This document shows positions 35,128-44,371 of a DNA stretch of 64,000 nt, in pieces (position 1 is the stretch's first letter; each line of letters starts with the position of its first letter). A program made the position numbers and the translations under genes. Location of the stretch: assembly GCF_029962485.1 (NCBI RefSeq), contig NZ_CP073637.1:3224001-3288000 (forward strand). Reading direction: 5' to 3'. The notes under the pieces were generated by a model. The model had not been told where the DNA came from and did not search any database. It saw only the letters and a program-made list of their open reading frames with translations. This DNA comes from Burkholderia cepacia. GTDB taxonomy: Bacteria; Pseudomonadota; Gammaproteobacteria; Burkholderiales; Burkholderiaceae.

Positions 35128-36248
35128 CCGAGCCCCACGTTCTGGAACAGGATCGCGAACACCGCGTCGGCGAGGATCACGACCGTGATCGACGACACGA
35201 CCGACGTGGTCGTGCCTTCGCCGAGGCTCTGCGAGTTCGCCTTGATCCGGAAGCCGAAATGGCACGCGACCAGCGCGATCAGCATGCCGAACACGACGCC
35301 CTTGCCGACGCCGATGTACAGGTTCGCGATCGGCACGACGCCCGGCAGCGAGCGCACGAAATAGTTGACGTCGATCCCGAGCACGAGCTTCGCGGCAAGG
35401 GCGCCGCCCGTCAGCGCGATGATGTTGGTCCACATCACGAGCAGCGGCATTGCAACGCCGAGCGCGAGCACGCGCGGCAGGATCAGCCGCAGCCCGTGCG
35501 GGATGCCCATCACGCGCATCGCGTCGAGCTCCTCGGTCACGCGCATCACGCCGATCTGCGCGGTGATCGCCGAGCCCGAGCGGCCCGCGACGAGGATCGC
35601 CGACAGCACGGGGCCGAGCTCGCGGATCACCGACAACCCGAGGATGTTCACGATGTAGCGGTTCGCGCCGAACATCTGCAACTGCTGCGCGGACAGGTAG
35701 CTGAGCACGATGCCGATCAGGAACGCGACGAGCGCGGTGATCGGCAGCGCCTGCGCGCCGGCGCTGTAGATGTTCGCCGAGGTTTCCTTCCACGGCATCG
35801 TCTTCGGGCGGCGCAGCACCGACAGCGCATCGAGGATCACGAGACCGAACATCGCGATGCCGCCCTGCAGGTGCTCGCCGAACGCGAAGATCGCCTGGCC
35901 GAGCCGCGTGACGGGATCGAAGCGCACGACGCGCTCCGGCGCCTCGCGCTCGCTGTCGAGCCGTTCGATGCGCTCGAAGATCGTGCGCTGCGTGGCGCTC
36001 AGCTCGACGCCGGCCGGCAGCTTGCGGCCCCACACGCGCCACAGCGCCTGGCCGCCGACGTGGTCGAGCCGCTCGATGCCGGACAGATCCCAATCGCTCA
36101 CGCGCCCGGTGGCGATGCTCGCGACGCGGCGCGCCACGGCGCCGCGATTGCGCGCAAGCGCGAGCGCGGTCCACTGGCCGTACAGGCGCACCGTCTGGCC
36201 CTGACCGCCGGCGTCGACCGACAGGCCGGGAGGAGTCTCGAAGTCCAA
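35124..36248 (-). CDS. MlaE-family permease with N-terminal STAS-like domain
   Basis: The protein has 374 residues. About 110 N-terminal residues form a STAS-like soluble domain (VRLYGQWTALALARN, WDLSGIERLDHVGGQALW). The MlaE domain follows, with the conserved coupling motif GRSGSAITAQIGVMRVTEELDAMRVMGI and five hydrophobic stretches. Fusing STAS and permease removes the need for a separate MlaB, which is absent here. No MlaC gene is adjacent, as expected for the tube-type MCE layout. It leads the run permease-ATPase-MCE-lipoprotein. Confidence 0.92.
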   Translation of the reverse strand: MDFETPPGLSVDAGGQGQTVRLYGQWTALALARNRGAVARRVASIATGRVSDWDLSGIERLDHVGGQALWRVWGRKLPAGVELSATQRTIFERIERLDSEREAPERVVRFDPVTRLGQAIFAFGEHLQGGIAMFGLVILDALSVLRRPKTMPWKETSANIYSAGAQALPITALVAFLIGIVLSYLSAQQLQMFGANRYIVNILGLSVIRELGPVLSAILVAGRSGSAITAQIGVMRVTEELDAMRVMGIPHGLRLILPRVLALGVAMPLLVMWTNIIALTGGALAAKLVLGIDVNYFVRSLPGVVPIANLYIGVGKGVVFGMLIALVACHFGFRIKANSQSLGEGTTTSVVSSITVVILADAVFAILFQNVGLG

Positions 36249-36535
36249 GGGCAGGTTGTTTGCAAAAGGATGACAGCGGCCATTGTAGCGAACCGCCCGA
36301 AGCCGCGACGTGAGGATTTTCGCCGGGGCGCGCAGCCGGGGCGCCCGGCACGGAGCACGCAGCCAGGACGCCGGGGCCGCGCCGACGGGACGTTGCCTGC
36401 TTCGCGACCTTTCATTCTTCCGTCACGTTTCCTTTCGATACTCTCACGCGCCGCACATCAGGCCGTCGGCGCCCCGCGCCGCCATTCGCTGCATCCCTCG
36501 CGATTCATAAAACAGAACACCGAACAGGACAACCG
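36249..36535. other. Divergent promoter region, mlaE-like / cpdB
   Basis: This 287-bp space separates divergent genes and must hold two promoters. I see no strong sigma-70 pair, and only an AT-richer stretch just before cpdB (near 36505-36535). Confidence 0.3.
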
Positions 36536-38605
36536 ATGCGTTTCCCCCCGCTTTCCCGCCGGCACGTGCCGGCCGCCGCCGCGCTCGCCAGCCTCGCCTT
36601 CACCCTCGCCGGCTGTGGCGGCGACGACGTCACCGCCACGCCGCCGTCGCAGCCGCAGGCCCAGGCGCCCGTCGGCACGACGGCCACGCTCGCGCTGCTC
36701 GAGACGACCGATCTGCACACCAACGTGCTGTCGTATGACTATTTCAAGCTCGCCGCCGACAATTCGCTCGGTTTCGAGCGCGTGTCGACGCTGATCGCCC
36801 AGGCGCGCAAGCAGTACCCGAACACGCTGCTGCTCGACAACGGCGACACGATCCAGGGCACCGCGCTGTCGGACTACCAGGCGCTCGTGAAGCCGGTCGG
36901 CTGCGACCAGACGCTCGCGATCTACAAGGTGATGAACGCCGCGAAATTCGACGGCGGCGGGATCGGCAACCACGAATTCAACTACGGGCTGCCGTACCTG
37001 TCGCAGGTGACCGGCAACACGTTCGAGGTCGACGGCCTGCCGGCGCCGGCCCAGCAGAAGAAGTGCGCGGGCCCGAACTTCCCGCAGGTGCTCGCGAACG
37101 TGATCAGCGCGAAGACCAACGCGCCGCTGTTCACGCCGTACACGATCCTGACCCGTACGGTGACGGCCACGACGCCGGACGGCAAGACGGTCAGCGCGCC
37201 CGTGAAGATCGGCATCATCGGCTTCACGCCGCCCGCGATCATGAACTGGGACAAGCGCTGGCTCGACGGCAAGGTCTACACGACCGGCCTGAAGGAAGCG
37301 GCCGAGAAGTACATTCCGGAAATGCGCGCGAAGGGTGCCGATCTCGTCGTCGCGATCTCGCACGGCGGCCTCGACAATTCCGCGTACTCGCCGACGATGG
37401 AAAACGGCAGCTGGTGGCTGTCGAAGGTGACGGGCATCGACGCGATGCTGATCGGCCACTCGCACCAGGTGTTCCCGGACGCGAACAGCACCGTGTCGCA
37501 GTTCAACCTGCCGGGCGTCGACAAGGTCAAGGGCACCGTCAACGGCGTGCCGACCGTGATGGCCAACTACTGGGGCAAGCATCTCGGCGTGATCAAGCTC
37601 GGCCTGAAGTTCGACGGCAAGACCTGGAGCGTCGACAAGTCGCAGACGACCGTCGAGGCGCGCTCGACCCAGAACGCCGACAAGAGCTACGTCGCGGCCG
37701 ACCCGTCGGTCTCCGCCGCGATCGCCGCCGAACACCAGGCGACGATCGACTACGTGAAGACGCCGATCGGCTCGACCGACTACCGGATGAACTCGTACTT
37801 CGCGGATGTCGGCGATCCGGGCGCGATCCAGATCGTCAACGAAGCGCAGGCCGACTACGTGAAGACCTACGTGCAGGCGAACCTGCCGCAGTACGCGTCG
37901 CTGCCGGTGCTGTCGGTCAGCGCGCCGTTCAAGAGCGGCTTCGGCGGCGGCACCGACTATACGGACGTCGCGCCGGGCGCGCTCGCGATCAACAACGCGG
38001 CCGACCTGTACCTGTATCCGAACACCGTGTACGCGGTGAAGGTGAGCGGCGCCGACGTCAAGAACTGGCTCGAGACGGCCGCGAAGCGCTTCAACCGGAT
38101 CGACCCGACCAAGGCGACCGTGCAGCCGCTCGTCAGCACCTTCCCCGGCTACAACTTCGACATGTTCACGTCGGCCGATCTCGCGTATGAAATCGACGTC
38201 ACGCAGCCGCTCGGCAGCCGCATCAAGAACCTGACGTACAAGGGCGCGCCGATCGATCCGAACGCGCAGTTCATCGTCGCGACCAACAACTACCGCGCGA
38301 GCGGCGGCGGCAACTTCCCGGGCCTCGACGGCAGCAAGACGATCTTCGCGTCGCCCGATGCGAACCGCGACGTGCTGATCTCGTTCATCAAGAAACGCGG
38401 CGCGATCACGCGCACGGCGGACGGCGCGCAGCGCAGCTGGCGCTTCACGAAGCTCGCGAGCTCGGTCGCGCACGTGCAGTTCGCGTCCGCGCAGAACCGT
38501 CTGGGCGACGCAGCAGCGGCCGGCCTCACCGGCATCACGCAGGTCGCGGCCGACGACGGCTCGGGCAAGAACCTCGCCACCTACGAGATCGACCTCACGC
38601 AATGA
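36536..38605 (+). CDS. cpdB: Secreted 5'-nucleotidase / 2',3'-cyclic phosphodiesterase family lipoprotein
   Basis: The protein has 689 residues. A lipoprotein signal ends at TLAGC (Cys23). The metallophosphatase domain shows the dimetal motifs ETTDLHTN, DNGDTIQG, GNHEFNYG, AISHGGLD and LIGHSH. The C-terminal 5'-nucleotidase domain includes FGGGTDYTDVAPGALAINNAADLYLYPNTVYAV with the substrate-stacking aromatic region. The domain layout and length fit CpdB (3'-nucleotidase/2',3'-cyclic phosphodiesterase) better than UshA. It would release phosphate and nucleosides from extracellular nucleotides. Its stop overlaps the next start. Confidence 0.9.
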   Translation: MRFPPLSRRHVPAAAALASLAFTLAGCGGDDVTATPPSQPQAQAPVGTTATLALLETTDLHTNVLSYDYFKLAADNSLGFERVSTLIAQARKQYPNTLLLDNGDTIQGTALSDYQALVKPVGCDQTLAIYKVMNAAKFDGGGIGNHEFNYGLPYLSQVTGNTFEVDGLPAPAQQKKCAGPNFPQVLANVISAKTNAPLFTPYTILTRTVTATTPDGKTVSAPVKIGIIGFTPPAIMNWDKRWLDGKVYTTGLKEAAEKYIPEMRAKGADLVVAISHGGLDNSAYSPTMENGSWWLSKVTGIDAMLIGHSHQVFPDANSTVSQFNLPGVDKVKGTVNGVPTVMANYWGKHLGVIKLGLKFDGKTWSVDKSQTTVEARSTQNADKSYVAADPSVSAAIAAEHQATIDYVKTPIGSTDYRMNSYFADVGDPGAIQIVNEAQADYVKTYVQANLPQYASLPVLSVSAPFKSGFGGGTDYTDVAPGALAINNAADLYLYPNTVYAVKVSGADVKNWLETAAKRFNRIDPTKATVQPLVSTFPGYNFDMFTSADLAYEIDVTQPLGSRIKNLTYKGAPIDPNAQFIVATNNYRASGGGNFPGLDGSKTIFASPDANRDVLISFIKKRGAITRTADGAQRSWRFTKLASSVAHVQFASAQNRLGDAAAAGLTGITQVAADDGSGKNLATYEIDLTQ

Positions 38606-39459
38606 GACACGCGATGCAACCGATCCGGACGATGCGGCCGGCCGAACCCGGCCTCGCCGCCGCCGCGCGGCGCGTGCTGCGCGCGAAACTCCCGCCGGCC
38701 GCGCTGCTCGCGGCGGCGGCCGTGACCGTCGCGGCCGTGGTCGCTGCGACCGGCCTGCGCGGCACCGGCCCCGCGCCGAGCGCCGCGCAGCTCGACGAGT
38801 GGCAGGCGATGGTCACGCAGGCCACCGAGCCGCACGCGCTGGCGCAGTTGCGCACGCTCGCGCGCCGCGGCTCGGGCGCCGCGCAGGCGGCACTCGGCAT
38901 CGCGCTCGTCGACGCGCGCGAACCGGGGCTGCGCGACGAAGGGCGCGGCTGGCTGGAAACAGCCGCGACGGCCGACAGCAAGGCCGACGCGCCGGCTGCA
39001 CGGCGCGCGCAGCTCGCGCTCGGCAAGGCGATGCTGCTCGGCAGCGGCGACATCCCGAAGGATTACGGGCGCGCCCGCGCGCTGCTCGGCGAAGCGGCCG
39101 GACAGGGCGACCCGGCCGCGGCGTATTACCTCGGGCTGATCTATCGCAGCGGCTACGGCATCGCCGCCGATCCGGTGCAGGCCGCGCACTGGTTCGAGGT
39201 CGCGTCGCAAGCCGACATCCCGGCCGCGGACTTCATGCTCGCCAACGCCTACCGCGACGGCAGCGGCGTGCCGCGCGACGACGCGCGCGCACTGGCGCTG
39301 TATCGCCGGGCGGCCGAGCACGAGTTGCCGGAAGCCGTGCAGACGCTCGCGATGGCCTATCGCAACGGCGAGCTCGGGCTCAAGCCCGACGCGGACGAGT
39401 TCCACGCGCAGTGGATCGAGACCGCGCATGCGCTGAAGCACCCGGTCGTCGCGCCGTGA
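38602..39459 (+). CDS. Sel1-repeat (TPR-like) membrane-anchored protein
   Basis: The protein has 285 residues. A basic N-terminus and one membrane segment (about 31-50, AALLAAAAVTVAAVVAA) precede at least four Sel1-like repeats of about 36 residues (AAYYLGLIYRSGYGIAADPVQAAHWFEVA, ADFMLANAYRDGSGVPRDDARALALYRRAA). Such repeats form protein-binding solenoids. The start overlaps the cpdB stop in ATGA, so translation is coupled. A structural or folding partner for the nucleotidase is an inference. The repeats should be on the outside of the inner membrane. Confidence 0.88.
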   Translation: MRHAMQPIRTMRPAEPGLAAAARRVLRAKLPPAALLAAAAVTVAAVVAATGLRGTGPAPSAAQLDEWQAMVTQATEPHALAQLRTLARRGSGAAQAALGIALVDAREPGLRDEGRGWLETAATADSKADAPAARRAQLALGKAMLLGSGDIPKDYGRARALLGEAAGQGDPAAAYYLGLIYRSGYGIAADPVQAAHWFEVASQADIPAADFMLANAYRDGSGVPRDDARALALYRRAAEHELPEAVQTLAMAYRNGELGLKPDADEFHAQWIETAHALKHPVVAP

Positions 39460-39602
39460 CGGCAGGTCCGCCGGGACACGCTTGACCCGACGCCCCGCGC
39501 ATCGATCGTCCGGAAACGGAATCGGTCGCGGGGCGCCAGTCGAAACGCCCGCCGCAATGCCTTAACATGCAGCCTCACAATAAAACCTGAGAGAACTGCA
39601 TC

Positions 39603-40145
39603 ATGTCCGATCGCCTGTCACGGCTTCGCGCCGCCCTCGGCCTGGCCGTCATTTCCGTCGCGGCCGCCCCGCTCGCGGCACTCGCCGCACCGCCCGCCCA
39701 CTACGACATCTTCAACGCCGCGCTCTGCAAGCCGCCGTTCACGTCGGACCTGATGGATTCGATCTACAACACCGCGAAGGCGGCCGATCCGAAGCCGGAC
39801 CAGTCGATGCTCGGCGCCGACGTCTATCGTCTGCCGGAACCGATCAGCCGCGACGGCTTCACGACCCAGCACGTCGTGTTCTTGAGTACCGGCATCGGCG
39901 TGCTCGTCGACGGCGAAGTCGCCGGCCGGCTCGCCGAGCGCTACCAGCTCACGCTCGAGAAGGGTCACCTGCTGGGCGCATCGTCCGTCGGCTATTCGCG
40001 CCGGCTGAGCGTCCGCGGCCCCGGTGGCGCGCTGATCCTCGTGTCGGCCCGTCAGGGCCCAGCGCTGAAGGGCAAGACGCTGCTCGCGTGCGAAATGACG
40101 ACCGAGGAAGACATCAAGGCGCTGGAGCGGATGGAACAGCACTGA
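39603..40145 (+). CDS. Hypothetical exported protein
   Basis: The protein has 180 residues with a Sec signal ([29 protein letters not shown]). The mature part has no recognisable domain: [57 protein letters not shown], then [16 protein letters not shown]. Two Cys residues could form a disulfide. It lies between the Sel1 gene and birA, with a 143-bp gap upstream, so it probably has its own promoter. Related exported proteins are annotated as hypothetical in Burkholderia; I cannot assign a function. Confidence 0.75.
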   Translation: MSDRLSRLRAALGLAVISVAAAPLAALAAPPAHYDIFNAALCKPPFTSDLMDSIYNTAKAADPKPDQSMLGADVYRLPEPISRDGFTTQHVVFLSTGIGVLVDGEVAGRLAERYQLTLEKGHLLGASSVGYSRRLSVRGPGGALILVSARQGPALKGKTLLACEMTTEEDIKALERMEQH

Positions 40146-40215
40146 GCCGCGCGGCGGCGCGCGCCGCCCCGCTGGTTGCGCGCGGCGTCCGGCGCCTGCC
40201 AGCGCCCCCTGTCGC

Positions 40216-40221
40216 TACAAT
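40216..40221 (+). promoter_or_regulatory. -10 box of birA, probably leaderless transcript
   Basis: TACAAT starts only 13 bp before the birA ATG, so transcription should begin at or within a base or two of the start codon. No Shine-Dalgarno is visible. The -35 region is weak. Confidence 0.5.
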
Positions 40222-40228
40222 AGGCGCC

Positions 40229-41149
40229 ATGAACGCCCCCACATCCTCCGACACGCCCGAATCCGGCGACGCGCACATCGCGCGCAACCGGCTCGAGGCC
40301 CATCTGGACGCCGCGCCGCGCGCGTGGCCGCTCGACATCGTCGCCGCCACCGGCTCAACCAACGCCGACGTCGCGACGCGGCTCAAGGCGCTGCCGCGCA
40401 ACGCAAAGGCACTGCCCGCGCCGCTCGTGCGCGTCGCGTTCGAGCAGACGGCCGGCCGCGGCCGACAGGGCCGCCCATGGTTCGCGCAACCCGGCAATGC
40501 GTTGCTGTGCTCGGTCGGCTGCATCGTGCCGCGCCCCGTCGACGCGCTCGGCGGCCTCAGCATCGCGATCGGCGTCGCGCTCGCCGAAGGGCTGGCCGCG
40601 CTGCCGCTCGACGCCCGCTCGCGCGTCGCGCTCAAATGGCCGAACGACCTGCTGCTGACGGCCACCGACGACGGCGCGCCGCGCATCGTCGGCAAGCTCG
40701 CCGGGATCCTGATCGAAACCGTCTGGACCACCGCCGACGCCACCGCCGTCGTGATCGGCTTCGGCATCAACGTGCGCGGCGCGGAAGCCGTCGCGGCGCA
40801 GGTCGACGCGCTGCGTGCGCGCGAAGCGACGCTCGCGAGCGGGCTGCCGCCGGCCGCGCTGTCGATCGCGTGCGCGTCGGCCAACCTCACCGATACGCTC
40901 GCCGCATCGCTGAACGCACTCACGCCCGCGCTCGCGCAGTTCGGCACCGACGGCCTCGCGCCGTTCCTGCCGCGCTGGCACGCGCTGCACGCATACGCCG
41001 GCCGCGAAGTCGTGCTGCTCGAACAGGGCGTCGAACGCGCGCGCGGCATCGCGACGGGCATCGATGCGACCGGGCAGCTGCTGCTCGACACGCCGAACGG
41101 CGTGCAGACGATCGCGGCCGGCGACGTGTCGCTGCGCGAAGCGCAATGA
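40229..41149 (+). CDS. birA: Biotin--[acetyl-CoA-carboxylase] ligase, no repressor domain
   Basis: The protein has 306 residues. The ligase core has ATGSTNADV, the biotinyl-AMP loop [17 protein letters not shown] and KLAGILIE, followed by the C-terminal SH3-like domain. The N-terminal DNA-binding helix-turn-helix of E. coli BirA is absent, so it should attach biotin but not repress bio genes. The start is ATG 40229; earlier in-frame starts run into the preceding gene. Its stop overlaps the coaX start (ATGA). A TACAAT box starts 13 bp upstream, and no ribosome site is visible, suggesting leaderless initiation. Confidence 0.95.
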   Translation: MNAPTSSDTPESGDAHIARNRLEAHLDAAPRAWPLDIVAATGSTNADVATRLKALPRNAKALPAPLVRVAFEQTAGRGRQGRPWFAQPGNALLCSVGCIVPRPVDALGGLSIAIGVALAEGLAALPLDARSRVALKWPNDLLLTATDDGAPRIVGKLAGILIETVWTTADATAVVIGFGINVRGAEAVAAQVDALRAREATLASGLPPAALSIACASANLTDTLAASLNALTPALAQFGTDGLAPFLPRWHALHAYAGREVVLLEQGVERARGIATGIDATGQLLLDTPNGVQTIAAGDVSLREAQ

Positions 41150-41931
41150 GCGAGCCGCACCTGCTGATCGACGCCGGCAACAGCCGGATCAAGTGGGCGC
41201 TCGCCGACGCGCGGCGCACGCTCGTCGACACGGGCGCGTTCGGCCACACGCGCGACGGCGGCGCCGATCCCGACTGGTCGCATCTGCCGCAGCCGCGCGG
41301 CGCCTGGATCTCGAACGTCGCGGGCGCCGACGTCGCCGCGCGGATCGACGCGCTGCTCGATGCGCGCTGGCCGGGGCTGCCACGTACGACGATCCGCTCG
41401 CGGCCCACGCAATGCGGCGTGACGAACGGCTATACGACGCCCGAGCAGCTCGGCAGCGATCGCTGGGCCGGCCTGATCGGCGCACATGCGGCATTTCCGG
41501 GCGAGCATCTGCTGATCGCGACGTTCGGCACCGCGACGACGCTCGAGGCGCTGCGCGCGGACGGCCGCTTCACGGGCGGACTGATCGCGCCGGGCTGGGC
41601 GCTGATGATGCGCGCGCTCGGCACGCACACCGCGCAGTTGCCGACGCTGACCACCGACATCGCGAGCGGCCTGCTCGCGGGCGCGCAGGCCGAGCCGTTC
41701 CAGGTCGATACGCCGCGCTCGCTGTCGGCCGGCTGCCTGTATGCGCAGGCCGGGCTGATCGAACGCGCCTGGCGCGACCTTGCCGAAGCGTGGCAGGCTC
41801 CCGTGCGGCTCGTGCTGGCCGGCGGCGCGGCGGACGACGTCGCGCGCGCGCTGACGGTCCCGCATACGCGGCACGATGCACTGATCCTGTCCGGGCTCGC
41901 GTTGATCGCGGCCGAAGCCGCGCAGGATTGA
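41146..41931 (+). CDS. coaX: Type III pantothenate kinase
   Basis: The protein has 261 residues and belongs to the ASKHA kinase superfamily. The phosphate-binding motif is [11 protein letters not shown] near the N-terminus, with [12 protein letters not shown] (catalytic Asp region) and [10 protein letters not shown]. It performs the first step of CoA synthesis and is insensitive to feedback by CoA, unlike CoaA. The birA-coaX order with ATGA coupling is common in betaproteobacteria. The domain is complete. Confidence 0.95.
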   Translation: MSEPHLLIDAGNSRIKWALADARRTLVDTGAFGHTRDGGADPDWSHLPQPRGAWISNVAGADVAARIDALLDARWPGLPRTTIRSRPTQCGVTNGYTTPEQLGSDRWAGLIGAHAAFPGEHLLIATFGTATTLEALRADGRFTGGLIAPGWALMMRALGTHTAQLPTLTTDIASGLLAGAQAEPFQVDTPRSLSAGCLYAQAGLIERAWRDLAEAWQAPVRLVLAGGAADDVARALTVPHTRHDALILSGLALIAAEAAQD

Positions 41932-42057
41932 CGGAACAGGCGCCGGCATCGCGCCGGTACGTGGCGACGCGGGTCCGAACGGACATGCGGCACGCCGACG
42001 AAGCGGGATGCGCGGGGCGGCTGCAACAGCCCGCGCTATCGACCGGCGGAAGCCATG

Positions 42058-42081
42058 AAAAAGCCGGCCACGCGGCCGGCT
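42058..42081 (-). terminator. Hairpin with U-run on the minus strand
   Basis: AGCCGGCC/GGCCGGCT arms (42062-42069 and 42074-42081) have AAAAA on the left, so on the minus strand the stem is followed by TTTTT. It could end transcription coming from rfaE2 after passing antisense to the small ORF. On the plus strand it may weakly end the birA-coaX transcript. Confidence 0.55.
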
Positions 42082-42128
42082 CGACTGAATGACGTGAACG
42101 ACGTCGATGACGACAAGGAGTTTCGACG

Positions 42129-42371
42129 ATGCTGCGCTGGCTGATCGCTGTTCTCTTTCTCGCCAACATGCTCGCGTTCGTGGTGGCGCGCGGCGTGTTC
42201 GGGCCGCTGCCGTCGGCCGGCCCGCGCGAACCCGGCGTGTTGTCGCGGCAGGTCCGGCCCGATGCGCTGCGCGTGACGCCGCTCGCGCAGGCGACCGACC
42301 AACCCGTCGTCGGTGGCCCGATCGCGCCGCCAGCCGTCACGACCGCACCGCTCGCGGCATCCGCGCCCTGA
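42129..42371 (+). CDS. Small membrane-anchored hypothetical protein
   Basis: The protein has 80 residues: one N-terminal membrane helix (LRWLIAVLFLANMLAFVVARGVF) and a Pro/Ala-rich tail with no domain. In related species a gene for a longer SPOR-like or hypothetical protein sits after coaX; this may be a short version. AAGGAG precedes the ATG by 8 nt. It is convergent with rfaE2, whose stop is 17 bp away. Conserved position and ribosome site support a real gene, but function is unknown. Confidence 0.7.
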   Translation: MLRWLIAVLFLANMLAFVVARGVFGPLPSAGPREPGVLSRQVRPDALRVTPLAQATDQPVVGGPIAPPAVTTAPLAASAP

Positions 42372-42387
42372 CGGCGCCGGGCCGCGC

Positions 42388-42873
42388 TCAGGACTGCTGC
42401 GCGCGCACCTTCTTCAACAACGCGGTGGTCGAGCGGTCATGCTCGAACGGAATCGCCAGCACACGGCCGCCCCAGCCACGCACGAGCGCCGATTCCGGCA
42501 GCGCATCCATGTCGTAGTCGCCGCCCTTCACGAGGATGTCCGGACGGACGGCCTCGATCAGCGACACCGGCGTCTGTTCCCCGAACGTCACGACCCAGTC
42601 GACGCTTTCCAGCGCCGCGAGCAGTGCCGCGCGGTCTTCTTCGCGGTTGATCGGCCGGTCGTCGCCCTTGCCGAGCATGCGCACCGACGCATCGCTGTTC
42701 ACGCCGACGATCAGGCACGCGCCGAGCGCTTTCGCATCGGCGAGATACGTGACGTGGCCGCGGTGCAGGATGTCGAAGACGCCGTTGGTGAACACGACAG
42801 GCGACGGCAGCGACGCGCGCAGCGCGACGAGGGCATCACGGGTGATCAGCTTGCGTTCGAAGGTAGCGGACAT
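42388..42873 (-). CDS. rfaE2: D-glycero-beta-D-manno-heptose 1-phosphate adenylyltransferase
   Basis: The protein has 161 residues, a nucleotidyltransferase with TNGVFDILHRGHVTYL (HxGH), GVNSDASVRMLGKGDDRPIN and the C-terminal RSTTALLKKV. It makes ADP-heptose for LPS inner core. In E. coli this activity is fused to the kinase as HldE; here it is stand-alone, the usual betaproteobacterial form. ATG 42873 gives the family-length protein; the frame extends to 42906. No strong Shine-Dalgarno is visible at the chosen start. Confidence 0.93.
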   Translation of the reverse strand: MSATFERKLITRDALVALRASLPSPVVFTNGVFDILHRGHVTYLADAKALGACLIVGVNSDASVRMLGKGDDRPINREEDRAALLAALESVDWVVTFGEQTPVSLIEAVRPDILVKGGDYDMDALPESALVRGWGGRVLAIPFEHDRSTTALLKKVRAQQS

Positions 42874-42924
42874 GGTGGAGGTCGGACGGAATGGGCAACG
42901 GCGCACGCGACGGCGGCGCCAGAT

Positions 42925-42954
42925 AAAAAGCCCGCCGGGCTGGCCAGGCGGGCT
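42925..42954 (-). terminator. Intrinsic terminator of the ferritin-like gene
   Basis: AGCCCGCC/GGCGGGCT arms around a 10-nt loop lie about 73 bp after the stop, followed on the minus strand by TTTT. Confidence 0.8.
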
Positions 42955-43026
42955 TCATGCAACGGACACGGCACTGCGGCGGCACCCGGCCGGCGTGATT
43001 CACGCCGGCGGCGGGGCCTGCCGGCC

Positions 43027-43905
43027 TCAGGCCGGCTGGGCGGCCGACGACGGGCCGCTTTCGGCCTGCAGGCGGCCGGTGACTTCCTTGCGGTAGCGGT
43101 TCAGTTCCTGCGCGGTCGCGAACGTGCGCTCGAACAGGATCGACAGGTTGTGCAGGATGCGCTCCACGACCTTCTTTTCCCACTCGCCGTCGAAACGGAT
43201 CTGCTCGTCGAGCCAGCGCTCGAGCCATTCCGGATCGGGCAGGCGCGACTGCACGGTGTCGCGCGGGAACAGCGCCTGGTTCACGTGCAGGTTGGTCGGG
43301 TGCAGCGGCTTCTCGGTGCGGCGCGCCGACGCCATCAGCACGCCGATCTTCGCGAACGCGGCACGGGCGACGTCGCCGCAGTTGTTCAGCGCCTTCTTCA
43401 TGTAGCGCAGGTACGCGCCGCCATGACGTGCCTCATCGCGCGAAATCGTTTCGTAGATCTGCTTGATGACGGGCTCGGTGTGCCAGTCGGCCGCGCAACG
43501 GTACCAGTGGTTCAGGCGGATTTCGCCGCAGAAGTGCAGCATCAGCGTCTCGAGCGGCGGCGCCGGGTCGAACTGGAAGCGCACCGCGTGCAGCTCCTCT
43601 TCGGTCGGCACCATTTCCGGCTTGAAGCGGCGCAGGTATTCCATCAGCACGAGCGAATGCTTCTGCTCTTCGAAGAACCACACGCTCATGAACGCGGAAA
43701 AGTCGCTGTCGTGCTGGTTGTCGCGCAGGAACATTTCCGTCGCGGGCAACGCCGACCATTCGGTGATCGCGTTCATCTTGATCGTCTTCGCCTGCTCGTC
43801 GGTGAGCAGCGAAGCGTCGAACTTGTCCCACGGAATGTCCTTCTCCATGTCCCAGCGGACGGCTTCGAGCGACCTGTAAAGTTCCGGATAAAGCATCGTG
43901 TTCAT
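43027..43905 (-). CDS. Ferritin-like di-iron protein
   Basis: The protein has 292 residues, all helical by pattern. Di-iron ligand motifs are TEWSALPATEMFL, FFEEQKHSLVLMEYL, GEIRLNHWYR and SRDEARHGGAYL, arranged as in ferritin-like and acyl-ACP-desaturase-like oxidases. No substrate domain is recognisable. The ATG has GGGGTGGGACC upstream. It is monocistronic with its own terminator. It may be a fatty-acid or aromatic oxygenase or an iron-handling protein; I cannot choose. Confidence 0.82.
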   Translation of the reverse strand: MNTMLYPELYRSLEAVRWDMEKDIPWDKFDASLLTDEQAKTIKMNAITEWSALPATEMFLRDNQHDSDFSAFMSVWFFEEQKHSLVLMEYLRRFKPEMVPTEEELHAVRFQFDPAPPLETLMLHFCGEIRLNHWYRCAADWHTEPVIKQIYETISRDEARHGGAYLRYMKKALNNCGDVARAAFAKIGVLMASARRTEKPLHPTNLHVNQALFPRDTVQSRLPDPEWLERWLDEQIRFDGEWEKKVVERILHNLSILFERTFATAQELNRYRKEVTGRLQAESGPSSAAQPA

Positions 43906-44371
43906 GATGGTCCCACCCCTGTTCTGCGCAATGCGACTTCTCTAAACGTGACTGTTGCCGCGCAAGCGCGCCACGCGCGCTTTTTGCAGCCAAGACTCTA
44001 ATTTTACGCGGGAAACCGACCCGCCGGACGCTGATTCCTCGTCCGGCAGCCGGGCGGCCGCGACGCCGCCGTTGGACATGCCGCAGCCACGCTCCGTTCG
44101 GACGGAGCCGGCCACGCTTGCCTGAGTTGGGGACCGGCGCCGGCCGGCTCGTTGGCGCGCCCGTCCCCTGCCCCAGGCGGGTTCCCCGGAGGGTCCCGTG
44201 CGGATGCCGGATCGGCGGGCTGCTCGATATGGTGTATACGGCGGCGGCCATGATAGCACGCGTGAATGACGGTTCCGAGACGGCTGCCCGGTCGCGCGCC
44301 GCCATCCGCGGTGCGGCGATCGGTCGCGGGCAACCGTCGCGAAAACGCAACCTTACATTCTCCTGCGCGTG
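43906..44371. other. 466-bp gap between ferritin-like and patatin genes
   Basis: No convincing gene is found. A hairpin AAGCGCG/CGCGCTT (43964-43970 and 43976-43982) runs into CTTTTT on the plus strand, where no gene ends. On the minus strand it lies in the leader of the ferritin-like gene. Confidence 0.4.
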
